Source: Candidatus Uhrbacteria bacterium
Lineage (GTDB): Bacteria > Patescibacteriota > Patescibacteriia > UBA9934 > UBA11717
Length of the DNA stretch: 10,703 bases
Assembly (NCBI GenBank): GCA_013203725.1
Contig: JABMPK010000061.1
Coordinates: 1 to 10,703, forward strand
Reading direction: 5' to 3'
The position numbers and the translations under genes were made by a program. How positions within the stretch are numbered: the stretch's first letter is position 1; every line of letters starts with the position of its first letter. This document shows positions 1 through 6,140 of this stretch, piece by piece. Under the pieces are notes generated by a model that made no database searches, was not told where the DNA came from, and worked only from the letters and a program-made list of their open reading frames with translations.

Positions 1-10
1 AAAGTGCTAT

Positions 11-50
11 CCTCTCTGTCCTGCGGACATCTCTCCTTTAAAAGGAGAGA
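11..50. repeat. Double-hairpin intergenic element
   Basis: Two adjacent inverted repeats sit at the window edge. The first is GTCC (18-21) and GGAC (25-28) around a 3-base loop. The second is a perfect 10-bp dyad, TCTCTCCTTT (30-39) and AAAGGAGAGA (41-50), around a single A. The layout, a small GC hairpin followed by a CTCTCC/GGAGAG palindrome, resembles interspersed intergenic repeats known from several bacterial genomes. Only one copy is visible here, so calling it a repeat family is inference. The second dyad has almost no loop as DNA and would need to open a few pairs to fold as RNA. It has no T-tract after it, so it is not a classic terminator. Confidence 0.4.
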
Positions 51-74
51 CTTGCTAGTGTTTGCTAGTAGTAT

Positions 75-142
75 CTGGCAATTTCTAGAATATACCAGCT
101 TGTAGGGACGCCCTTCTGTGCGTCCGCGCTAGCATATACCAG
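75..142. other. Dyads and a repeated 9-mer upstream of rmuC
   Basis: The non-coding stretch before rmuC carries several small symmetries. These are an imperfect 24-base palindrome (75-98, 9 of 12 positions matching) bounded by CTGG/CCAG, a 6-bp hairpin GGACGC/GCGTCC (106-111 with 120-125), and the 9-mer ATATACCAG twice (90-98 and 134-142, spaced 44 bases). TTGCTAGT also occurs twice just upstream (52-59, 61-68). These could be protein-binding sites or remnants of repeats. I see no convincing gene in 1-270. Confidence 0.3.
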
Positions 143-252
143 TGTGTACCCGCGTATGGCCATGCAAGATACTATGTGTCGTAAAATACTTTCACTCAAA
201 TACACCCTACAGATTCCACTACTTAGCAGGGCCAATCTACAACCCCTCCCAA

Positions 253-263
253 TGTGATAAAAT
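253..263 (+). promoter_or_regulatory. Probable extended -10 promoter of rmuC
   Basis: TGT followed by GATAAAAT lies just before the rmuC start. Read as TGn plus GATAAA (256-261) it has 4 of 6 matches to TATAAT. Read as TAAAAT (258-263) it has 5 of 6. Only 7 to 9 bases separate it from the ATG at 271, so the transcript would begin at or next to the start codon (leaderless). I do not see a good -35 box. Confidence 0.4.
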
Positions 264-270
264 AGCACTC

Positions 271-1260
271 ATGAATACACTAACACTCATAATACTTGTC
301 CTTGTTAGCGCCGGATTGTTTGGCGCTGCATTGATGATACTCAAAAAACTCCAAGAGGTAAAAGAAATGCAACTCGGTTCCCAGAACGACAAGGTAATAA
401 CGCAACTTAGTGATAGCCTTCAGGGAGTTCAAAAGATGGTTCAGAATCAAATGCAAGGCATGCAGACGAACATGAACGACACGACCAAAGGTATGAACGA
501 GAGGCTGGATAATGCCGCTAAAATAATAGGATCGCTCAAGCACGAGCTTGGCGGAATGAAAGAAATCGGTCGATCAATCTCTGATTTCCAACAATTTCTT
601 AAATCACCAAAGATAAGAGGGAACTTAGGAGAGCAAATATTGTACGACGCATTGGATCAGGTCTTCTCTGTTAACCAATATACAAAGCAGTACAAATTCA
701 ACGATGGACAGACAGTTGATGCGATACTTAAGACATCTGCAGGCATCATTCCGATTGACGCTAAGTTTCCAATGGAGGCATACCGCCGCTATCAGAACAC
801 GGACGACGTAAAGGAAGAGAACATCGCTCATAAGGAGTTCACCAACGCTGTTCGCAAACATATCCGCGACATATCGAACAAGTACATCCTCCCACAGGAG
901 GGCACAGTGAACTTTGCGGTTATCTATATCCCATCCGAGGCTGTCTACTATGAGGTTACAATGCAGCACGAGGAGCTTAACGGCTACGCACAGGAGATGA
1001 ACATTATGGTAACGTCACCAAACACGTTCTTTAACTTCCTGCACATTGTAATGATGGGTATGGAACGTTCAAAACTCCAGGAGCAAGCTCAGCAGATCTG
1101 GGAAATCCTGAAAGGCGTGCAAAAGGAGACAGAAAAGTTTGGAGAGAAGATGAGTGTTCTGTCGCGACACGTCACGAATGCAAAGAGCGCGATGGACACA
1201 GTGAATTCTGAGTATACAAAGTTGTCAGGTAAAGTTGATCAGGTTAAGTTGTTGAAGTAA
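271..1260 (+). CDS. rmuC: RmuC-family DNA recombination protein
   Basis: This 329-residue protein belongs to the RmuC family, membrane-anchored predicted nucleases linked to limiting recombination at inverted repeats. Residues 4-24 form one membrane helix, and about 30-110 are a Gln/Met-rich coiled coil. The conserved core follows: KIRGNLGEQIL around 114-124 (family RGxxGE), IDAKFPMEAYRR around 162-173, VNFAVIYIPSEA around 213-224, and NIMVTSPNTFFNFL around 244-257. E121, D150, D163 and K165 fit a PD-(D/E)xK nuclease site. A second coiled coil (about 268-320) closes the protein. The ATG at 271 is chosen because the family begins with the membrane helix; the in-frame extension back to 142 is not protein-like. 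No ribosome binding site precedes it, and a -10-like box lies 7-9 bases upstream. The next gene starts 2 bases after the stop. Confidence 0.93.
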   Translation: MNTLTLIILVLVSAGLFGAALMILKKLQEVKEMQLGSQNDKVITQLSDSLQGVQKMVQNQMQGMQTNMNDTTKGMNERLDNAAKIIGSLKHELGGMKEIGRSISDFQQFLKSPKIRGNLGEQILYDALDQVFSVNQYTKQYKFNDGQTVDAILKTSAGIIPIDAKFPMEAYRRYQNTDDVKEENIAHKEFTNAVRKHIRDISNKYILPQEGTVNFAVIYIPSEAVYYEVTMQHEELNGYAQEMNIMVTSPNTFFNFLHIVMMGMERSKLQEQAQQIWEILKGVQKETEKFGEKMSVLSRHVTNAKSAMDTVNSEYTKLSGKVDQVKLLK

Positions 1261-1262
1261 AT

Positions 1263-1769
1263 ATGGCGGAATTCCAAGAAGGGAAGTTATCTTTGGCTGA
1301 ACAATTGACCTCGGGCATGATCGATGCAAGAGAATTCCTGTCTGTTGTTGACGCCCAAGAAATAAGCGACCCAGAGCGTTCGTTGGCATCGAAAAATATT
1401 GAAGTTCTTACTAATACAAAGGTTAAGGAAGTTCTTGCCTCGAACCCTGAAACAGCCTGGGACTACTGGAACAGTTTGTCACTAGCTCTCTTTCATGAAG
1501 CGCAACACCAACTTCAAGAAGGATCATCTGGTAAAGAAATGCTAGCTCAGGCTCTTGAAGCGGCATCAAATATGGATCTTGATGGTGACGAAGATTGGGT
1601 AACGTACCTCAAAGCCACACAGGCATATGCGAACGGTGACCTTGCACTACTCGAGAAACTTGCAGGATCTATCTCAAACGAACGCAATGCTATCGTAGCG
1701 AATAACCTTGTTGATGGCTTGAAAACTCGTGGTAGTAGCGACTATATTCAAGACTACAACAAAGCATAA
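1263..1769 (+). CDS. Hypothetical helical protein coupled to rmuC
   Basis: This 168-residue protein is not one I recognise. It is acidic, has no Cys, no membrane segment and no signal peptide, and appears all-helical. The segment around residues 115-135 (EDWVTYLKATQAYANGDLAL) resembles a TPR-like helix pair in its Ala/Leu/aromatic spacing. That is a structural impression, not a family match. The ATG follows the rmuC stop by two bases and has no ribosome binding site of its own, so translation is probably coupled to rmuC, and the two form one operon. A role with RmuC is possible from this arrangement only. A hairpin without a T-tract follows at 1779-1808. Confidence 0.8.
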   Translation: MAEFQEGKLSLAEQLTSGMIDAREFLSVVDAQEISDPERSLASKNIEVLTNTKVKEVLASNPETAWDYWNSLSLALFHEAQHQLQEGSSGKEMLAQALEAASNMDLDGDEDWVTYLKATQAYANGDLALLEKLAGSISNERNAIVANNLVDGLKTRGSSDYIQDYNKA

Positions 1770-1778
1770 GATCATCTG

Positions 1779-1808
1779 TTGCTTGCGTACTATTCTACGT
1801 AACAGCAA
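1779..1808 (+). other. Intergenic hairpin before maf
   Basis: TTGCT (1779-1783) pairs with AGCAA (1804-1808). The inner TGCGTA (1784-1789) pairs with TACGTA (1796-1801, one G-U pair) around a 6-base loop, with a 2-base bulge. The stem has 11 pairs but no T-run follows. It could be an RNA processing or stability element between the rmuC operon and maf, or a weak terminator. Confidence 0.35.
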
Positions 1809-1828
1809 TACCACCATCTAAGAACAAT

Positions 1829-2419
1829 ATGAAAAACTTAATTCTAGGATCAACTTCCCCGCGCCGTAAGGCGTTGCTGGAGCTGATCAACCTTCCGTTC
1901 GAGGTTATGGCGAGCGAATACGAGGAAGACATGACGTTAGACATGCCGCCGGCAGAACTCGTGCAGTTCTTGTCCAAGGGCAAGGCGGACTCCATAGCGA
2001 AAAATGTGAAGGACGGGATTGTTATCACAGCCGACACCATCGTTGCGCTAAACGGAAAGGTAATGGGGAAGCCTAAGTCTGATGAAGAGGCAAAGCAGAT
2101 GCTGCAGGAGCTTAGTGGCAACACGCATGAGGTAATGACCGGCCTTACATTGATAGATGCGCAAAGCGGCCGGAGCCTATCTAGAGCAAACATCTCGAAG
2201 GTTACCTTCAAGGACATACCCGAGCACGAGATTGATGCTTACATCGCTAGCGGTAACACAAGAAACCGTGCAGGAGCATACGGAATCCAAGATCTTGGGT
2301 CGCTGTTCATCTCCGGCATAGAAGGAGACTACTACGGAATCATGGGAATGCCGTTGTACGAGCTGATGGAAATGCTAAAAGAGTTCGACGTCGATATCTG
2401 GAAAGAAATGATTACATAA
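1829..2419 (+). CDS. maf: Maf/YhdE-family nucleoside triphosphate pyrophosphatase
   Basis: Maf proteins hydrolyse non-canonical or modified nucleoside triphosphates (often dTTP/UTP-type substrates) to monophosphates in the cytoplasm, cleaning the nucleotide pool. At 196 residues it has the normal family length. Visible motifs are the N-terminal loop LGSTSPRRKALLE (6-18), the catalytic ADTIV with D69, GKP (80-82), GNTHEVMTG (97-105), GNTRNRAGAYGIQ (142-154), and GIEGDYYGIMGMPL (163-176). In most homologues the residue after the G of the GNTRN segment is acidic (GEp..KAGAY); here it is Asn143. The start is fixed by the family N-terminus. No ribosome binding site is visible before it. It is 59 bases downstream of the rmuC partner gene and is closed at once by a strong hairpin terminator. 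The exact substrate cannot be read from the sequence. Confidence 0.95.
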   Translation: MKNLILGSTSPRRKALLELINLPFEVMASEYEEDMTLDMPPAELVQFLSKGKADSIAKNVKDGIVITADTIVALNGKVMGKPKSDEEAKQMLQELSGNTHEVMTGLTLIDAQSGRSLSRANISKVTFKDIPEHEIDAYIASGNTRNRAGAYGIQDLGSLFISGIEGDYYGIMGMPLYELMEMLKEFDVDIWKEMIT

Positions 2420-2423
2420 AAAC

Positions 2424-2451
2424 ACGCCCCACCGGAGTCCCGGTGGGGCGT
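2424..2451. terminator. Bidirectional terminator between maf and a minus-strand gene
   Basis: A perfect 12-bp stem, ACGCCCCACCGG (2424-2435) with CCGGTGGGGCGT (2440-2451), encloses a 4-base loop. On the plus strand it is followed by a short T-rich run; on the minus strand by GTTTTT. It begins 4 bases after the maf stop and lies 21 bases past the end of the convergent minus-strand gene, so it probably serves both. Confidence 0.9.
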
Positions 2452-2472
2452 TTGTGTTCTTGGAGTGGAGGC

Positions 2473-3162
2473 CTAGCCGGCCTCGGTCATGAGGTCGAGA
2501 TGATCCTCGATGTCCTGCAGCACGAACGCCTCGAAGCGTTCGGGGTCGATCATCATGTTGCGCTCCCAACCCTGGTTCCGGCAGAGCAGTCCACTCCAAC
2601 CGTCCAGGCAGTAGATGGCAACGATGTCCCTGTCCTCGTCGCGGACCATGATCATCATCTGATGAAAGCCGTCATCTTCCACCATCGCACTTTCCAGAGT
2701 CATGTTCCAGTCTGTGAGCTCGGCCAGGACCTTGTCCGTGAGGAACTGTGTGCGCACCTTCACGCTTGCTTCCCGACGAACCTTGACTCGACGCGACTGC
2801 AGGGCCTGCAACATGTGCTCGGTTCCAAGCCGGATGTTGTCCAGGAACGGAACGAGCAGCATGATCTTGTCCACGCGACTCGGCCTTCCTGCCAACACGG
2901 CGACCTCGTCCATGCTCGTCTTCCTGGCCATGCGCACGCGGACCGTTGCCTGGTCGCTTGCCGCCAGGATGTTCGCGGCTACCTCGATCTTGAAGTTGAG
3001 CAAGTCTCTCTCGTCGGCCACCAGGATCCTCGTAATGTGCAGCCGATCCAACACAGCAACAGCTGTCACGTCGACAGCGCCACGCTTGAACGCCAGCACC
3101 AACGGCAGCCCGATGTCCGGCGCCCTGTCGAGCAATCCCTGAATGAATTCCTTGCTAATCAT
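2473..3162 (-). CDS. Hypothetical protein, 229 residues
   Basis: I do not recognise this protein. It has 229 residues, many charged (R, D, E), and alternating beta-like and helical stretches. Examples are GLPLVLAFKRGAVDVTAVAV (18-37), a central segment with DKIMLLVPFLDNI (98-110), and a C-terminal part with HQMMIMVRDEDRDIVAIYCL (167-186). There is no signal peptide or membrane helix. The ATG at 3162 is preceded by AGAGAGG at good spacing, which decides it over the upstream GTG at 3189. It has its own promoter-like element (TTGACA, 17 bases, TAAGTT) and ends just before a strong terminator. The opposite strand is also open here, but its translation is His/Gln/Arg-rich and looks like a shadow. 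The region is more GC-rich by eye than the maf and rmuC genes. Confidence 0.75.
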   Translation of the reverse strand: MISKEFIQGLLDRAPDIGLPLVLAFKRGAVDVTAVAVLDRLHITRILVADERDLLNFKIEVAANILAASDQATVRVRMARKTSMDEVAVLAGRPSRVDKIMLLVPFLDNIRLGTEHMLQALQSRRVKVRREASVKVRTQFLTDKVLAELTDWNMTLESAMVEDDGFHQMMIMVRDEDRDIVAIYCLDGWSGLLCRNQGWERNMMIDPERFEAFVLQDIEDHLDLMTEAG

Positions 3163-3213
3163 CGCTACCTCTCTGTGACATTGCGTCACGTGTGAATTGG
3201 GAAAGAACGTGTG

Positions 3214-3242
3214 AACTTACACTAAAAATCGAAAAATGTCAA
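3214..3242 (-). promoter_or_regulatory. Promoter of the minus-strand hypothetical gene
   Basis: On the minus strand a perfect -35 TTGACA (3242-3237) is separated by 17 bases from TAAGTT (3219-3214, 3 of 6), with a TG just before the -10. Transcripts would start about 45 bases before the ATG at 3162. Confidence 0.55.
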
Positions 3243-3265
3243 TGCCAAGCTAAGAGTAGTATCGA

Positions 3266-3294
3266 TTGACATATGTTGAGGAGTCAGCTACGTT
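3266..3294 (+). promoter_or_regulatory. Promoter of the TIM-barrel gene
   Basis: A perfect TTGACA (3266-3271), a 17-base spacer, and TACGTT (3289-3294, 3 of 6). It diverges from the promoter of the minus-strand gene; the two -35 boxes are 23 bases apart and form the inverted pair TGTCAAT / ATTGACA. Confidence 0.5.
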
Positions 3295-3317
3295 GAGATA
3301 AGAAGGAGGGGACAAGA

Positions 3318-4091
3318 ATGCCACAGCCCTTTATCAGTATTACGGATTTCATGGAGCATGATCAGGCGCTCGCGATGCTTCGTGCATTCACGAGAGCGGG
3401 TGGAGACAAGATCGAGCACAAGATGGGTGTTGGCGTGATGACGCATCGCAGAATCCTGCACGGTATCAGGTCGCGGTGGGCTAACTCGTCTCCGCACCCT
3501 CACCATGTAGCCGAAATCTTCCCGAGCGACAACAACGCGTTCAACGTCTTGCACTACGTTGACTACGAAGGAATCGAAGTACCAGAGAATCTGTCACGAG
3601 CACGCGAGGCTGGCGGAAAACGCTTGCACGCGCTGCAACTGGACATGTGTTGGCCGGATCCAGGCGCTCTGTTCACGTTCAGTCAAATGCACCCGGGCAT
3701 TCAGCTGATCCTGCAAGTTGGCAGAGACGCGTTCTCACAGGTTGGCGATAGTCCAACAAGGCTAGCGCTGCGTCTCATGACGTACATCGATTCTGTGAGC
3801 TACGTTCTGCTTGACCGAAGCATGGGAGAAGGACTCCCGATGGACGCAGACGACCTGGCACGGTTCGTTGTCTCCATCAAAGCGACGGTTCCGCAGTTCG
3901 GCATCGTCGTGGCCGGAGGCCTGGGACCAGACACGCTCCACCTCGTGGAGCCGCTCGTCAAACGGTTCCCAGACATCAGCATCGACGCGCAGACTCAGCT
4001 CCACTTTGGCAGACAGCAACGAGCACCCGTCGAATGGCCTCGTGCGGATCGGTACCTGCGACGAGCAGTCGAGATGTTTGCAGATACGTAG
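3318..4091 (+). CDS. (Beta/alpha)8-barrel protein of unknown function
   Basis: This 257-residue protein reads as a complete eight-stranded TIM barrel. Likely strands are FISITDF (5-11), MGVGVMT (36-42), FNVLHYVDY (75-83), RLHALQLDM (102-110), IQLILQVG (128-135), VSYVLLDRS (160-168), FGIVVAGGLG (194-203) and ISIDAQTQL (220-228). The last two loops, GGLGPDTL and SIDAQTQL, resemble the phosphate-binding end of phosphoribosylanthranilate isomerase (TrpF)-like barrels. The TrpF N-terminal Cys motif is absent and no trp genes are nearby, so I do not call it TrpF. Acidic residues at strand ends (D10, D109, D166, D223) are candidate catalytic or ligand positions. A strong ribosome binding site (AAGGAGGGG, 3303-3311) sets the start. 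It has its own promoter and terminator. Confidence 0.8.
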   Translation: MPQPFISITDFMEHDQALAMLRAFTRAGGDKIEHKMGVGVMTHRRILHGIRSRWANSSPHPHHVAEIFPSDNNAFNVLHYVDYEGIEVPENLSRAREAGGKRLHALQLDMCWPDPGALFTFSQMHPGIQLILQVGRDAFSQVGDSPTRLALRLMTYIDSVSYVLLDRSMGEGLPMDADDLARFVVSIKATVPQFGIVVAGGLGPDTLHLVEPLVKRFPDISIDAQTQLHFGRQQRAPVEWPRADRYLRRAVEMFADT

Positions 4092-4107
4092 CAATTCCCA
4101 ACGATCA

Positions 4108-4135
4108 CGCCGCGTCACCTGACGCGGCGGTTTTT
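4108..4135 (+). terminator. Terminator of the TIM-barrel gene
   Basis: CGCCGCGTC pairs with GACGCGGCG around ACCT (within 4108-4129), followed by a T-run (4131-4135). The T-run ends one base before the -35 box of the next promoter. Confidence 0.9.
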
Positions 4136-4136
4136 A

Positions 4137-4164
4137 TTGACATTGGATGGTTTTGTGATAACGT
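4137..4164 (+). promoter_or_regulatory. Promoter of the epimerase gene
   Basis: TTGACA (4137-4142) is followed at 16 bases by TAACGT (4159-4164). An alternative is the TGTGATAAC box (4154-4162), whose TGTGATAA also occurs before rmuC (253-260). The -35 is perfect; the -10 is weak. Confidence 0.5.
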
Positions 4165-4196
4165 CCAAAGCAGTCAGTAAGGAGGAAGAACAAGAC

Positions 4197-5216
4197 ATGA
4201 AGGTATTCGTAACAGGTGCAGCAGGATTCATCGGTAAGCATCTGGTTCGACACTTGGCCCAGATCACGAGTGTAGTCTGTTTGATCCACAAGGAGACCAC
4301 ATCAGAGAAAGACATTGAAATGTTGAGGTCGCTGGGGTGCGAGATCGTCTTCGGCGACATCACTCAAGGCTCAGAGGCGATGACCAATGTCATGCGCGGG
4401 TGTACGCACGCCGTTCATCTTGCCGGGATGTACTGTTTCTCTGCAACAGAGGAAGAACTCGACAAGATCAACGTAGATGGAGCGGTGAACGTTGCCAATG
4501 CTGCGTTGGAACTTGGCATCCACCTCGTGCACTACGGTACTGTGGCCGAATTCGGACTACAGATTGGAATTTTCACGGAAGCATCTCCGCACGGCAAGAA
4601 GATCTGTGCGTACGGAGCCAGTAAGGCGAGAGGTAGTAAGCTGATCAGACGGCTACGTGACCTTCACGGGCTCAAGGTGACCATCATCTACCCGGGCCCA
4701 GTGCTGGGAGAAGGTGACCACAACATCAGCGCCGACTACATCGATGCCATAACAACCTCGCCATGGCGAGGTGGCATGTTAGGTCAGACGTACAGGCATT
4801 CGGTTCACACCTGGCTGCACGTACATGACGCGTCCGATGCCGGAATCGGAGCGCTCATGAACAGGAGGACCATCGGACGTGAGTACCTCGTCGGTGGTCA
4901 CATGCTCTCGTTCGAGCAGTTCAACCAGCTGATCGCAAGAATCTGGTTCGGACAAGAACGTCTGCGCCGCCCCTGGCTCCAATGGTCCCGCGGGATCACG
5001 ATCATGGCCTACATCTTCGTATGGGTGGCTTACTTGCTTGGAACAAAGCCTCTATGGAGACTGACGCCAGACTCTGACCGAGTAATGCGTTTCGGATTCG
5101 CGTTCAACGGCAGTAGAGCGCGTCAGGAACTACTCGGTGGAATGCCGTACAGAGAAATCGAAAGCGCACTCGTCGACTACAAAGACGACCACTGCAGCGT
5201 TTGCAGCCGTCTATGA
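4197..5216 (+). CDS. NAD(P)-dependent epimerase/dehydratase (extended SDR)
   Basis: A 339-residue extended short-chain dehydrogenase/reductase. The N-terminus carries the Rossmann glycine motif GAAGFIG (7-13). GDIT (53-56) and HLAGMY (74-79) are typical NAD-binding positions. T115 (in VHYGTVAEFG) and the YGASK motif with Y139 and K143 form the catalytic set. YPGPVLGEGD (165-174) resembles dihydroflavonol reductase-like and sugar-epimerase members. A hydrophobic stretch (about 266-283, ITIMAYIFVWVAYLLG) after the Rossmann core suggests membrane contact, as in some SDRs acting on lipid or sterol-like substrates. The substrate is not readable. The ATG at 4197 is preceded by AAGGAGGAAG (4179-4188) and starts exactly at the Rossmann strand, so the 20-residue upstream extension is rejected. 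It is a single-gene unit between two terminators. Confidence 0.9.
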   Translation: MKVFVTGAAGFIGKHLVRHLAQITSVVCLIHKETTSEKDIEMLRSLGCEIVFGDITQGSEAMTNVMRGCTHAVHLAGMYCFSATEEELDKINVDGAVNVANAALELGIHLVHYGTVAEFGLQIGIFTEASPHGKKICAYGASKARGSKLIRRLRDLHGLKVTIIYPGPVLGEGDHNISADYIDAITTSPWRGGMLGQTYRHSVHTWLHVHDASDAGIGALMNRRTIGREYLVGGHMLSFEQFNQLIARIWFGQERLRRPWLQWSRGITIMAYIFVWVAYLLGTKPLWRLTPDSDRVMRFGFAFNGSRARQELLGGMPYREIESALVDYKDDHCSVCSRL

Positions 5217-5234
5217 AGAGAGCTCGACACTTCA

Positions 5235-5262
5235 CGCCGACCCACGGGTCGGCGCTTTTTTT
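5235..5262 (+). terminator. Terminator of the epimerase gene
   Basis: An 8-bp stem, CGCCGACC (5235-5242) with GGTCGGCG (5247-5254), encloses a 4-base loop. It is followed by C and seven Ts (5256-5262). Confidence 0.92.
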
Positions 5263-5275
5263 AAGCAAATTTTAT

Positions 5276-5301
5276 AAAAAAAACCACGTCTTTCAACGTG
5301 G
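5276..5301 (-). terminator. Terminator of the HD-domain gene
   Basis: On the minus strand, CCACGT and ACGTGG (5301-5284) pair around a 6-base loop and are followed by eight Ts (5283-5276). It lies 13 bases beyond the stop codon of the HD-domain gene and tail-to-tail with the epimerase terminator. Confidence 0.88.
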
Positions 5302-5314
5302 CACGTATTGCTCA

Positions 5315-6046
5315 CTACTTCTTCTTCTTCGCAGTCTCTGTGTACCGGCCTTCGTACTGAGCAACGAACCGCTCGGCCCAGGCGTGAACCTCGTGCGTCC
5401 AGATCTCGTCGCCAAACCCCGGCAGCTCATCTACTAGCCTCCCCATATGCGACATCTGGTGACGCAGCACCTGCAGCAGAATCACTGGGTCTCCAGTGTT
5501 CTTGAAGTGCTCGAGCGGGTACATGATGTAGTCCCAACGCTCAAGCGCATCGAAGGCGAGAATCTCGAGAGGCTTGTGCGTTCGAAGCCAACTCGCGATC
5601 ATCTGTTCATCGTCAGGCAACAGCGCCCATACCGCGGGCTTGTCTGCGAACTGCAACAGGAACGCTCTCTGGAACACCTTGAAGATCTTGGGTTCAAGCG
5701 TCTTGAACCTCTCAAGAAAACCTTCGTACTCCAATACGTCGTCCTGAGGAGTCTTGTCGATGTACAGCGTATCGGAACCCTTCTCCGCCTCACCCGTGTC
5801 GTGCACGAGCACAGCTAGCAGAAGCAGCTCAATGTCCAGATCACAGTGATTTCGGAGCTTCTCGTGCATCATCACCGCCAGCAACGTCGCGGCGTAGGAA
5901 TGCTGCAGACTGTCTTGCGTACGCGGCTTCTTGATCCCCGGGCCTCGCAAGTACTTGTCCCAGCGTACGATCGTCGGCAGCAAACGCTGCGTCATCGTCC
6001 ACACTTCCAGCATCGATCCCCAACTATCCAACATCGGATTTAACAT
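5315..6046 (-). CDS. HD-domain phosphohydrolase, YfbR/HDDC2-like
   Basis: This 243-residue protein has the HD metal-binding signature: H49 in SLQHSY, H82-D83 in LVHDTGEAEKG, and a downstream acidic helix (FDALERWD, D166/D172) that can supply the last ligand. The HDxxE pattern with E86 matches the YfbR/HDDC2 group, whose known members are 5'-nucleotidases acting on deoxynucleoside monophosphates in the cytoplasm. The substrate is therefore inferred. A longer than usual insertion (about 90-160, including the Asp-rich TPQDDVLEYE) separates the HD motif from the last acidic helix. The protein ends in a run of lysines. I choose ATG at 6046 because GGAACGGAG precedes it by 5 bases. Starts at 6031 and 5995 (both Met) cannot be excluded, and open frame continues upstream to 6121. 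Single-gene unit with its own terminator. Confidence 0.82.
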   Translation of the reverse strand: MLNPMLDSWGSMLEVWTMTQRLLPTIVRWDKYLRGPGIKKPRTQDSLQHSYAATLLAVMMHEKLRNHCDLDIELLLLAVLVHDTGEAEKGSDTLYIDKTPQDDVLEYEGFLERFKTLEPKIFKVFQRAFLLQFADKPAVWALLPDDEQMIASWLRTHKPLEILAFDALERWDYIMYPLEHFKNTGDPVILLQVLRHQMSHMGRLVDELPGFGDEIWTHEVHAWAERFVAQYEGRYTETAKKKK

Positions 6047-6060
6047 CCAGACTCCGTTCC

Positions 6061-6085
6061 GATCGAAAGTACGATCTTTGAAGAT
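6061..6085. promoter_or_regulatory. Paired palindromes upstream of the HD-domain gene
   Basis: Two overlapping dyads lie in the leader of the HD-domain gene: GATCG / CGATC (6061-6065, 6071-6075) and GATCTT / AAGATC (6073-6078, 6080-6085... offset by one). Both centre within 40 bases of the start codon. They could form an operator or small RNA hairpins; no known regulator can be named. Confidence 0.3.
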
Positions 6086-6105
6086 CTTCCCATACACTAA
6101 CCATA

Positions 6106-6134
6106 TTGACAAATCCAGCACCCCTTGCTATATT
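6106..6134 (+). promoter_or_regulatory. Strong promoter reading into rpsT
   Basis: TTGACA (6106-6111), a 17-base spacer, TGC then TATATT (6129-6134). The -35 is perfect, the -10 is 5 of 6, and an extended TGn precedes it. Transcription would begin near 6141, giving a leader of about 73 bases before rpsT. The -35 is within TTGACAA (6106-6112), whose complement TTGTCA could be a -35 for the divergent HD-domain gene. Confidence 0.8.
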
Positions 6135-6140
6135 GCGGTC

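Noticed and set aside
142..270. Upstream extension of rmuC to 142
   Set aside because: The added residues look non-coding, and the family starts with the membrane helix at 271.
2443..3195. Long plus-strand open frame opposite the 229-residue gene
   Set aside because: Its translation is rich in His, Gln and Arg with no domain character, it begins inside the maf terminator, and the minus strand has the promoter, ribosome binding site and terminator.
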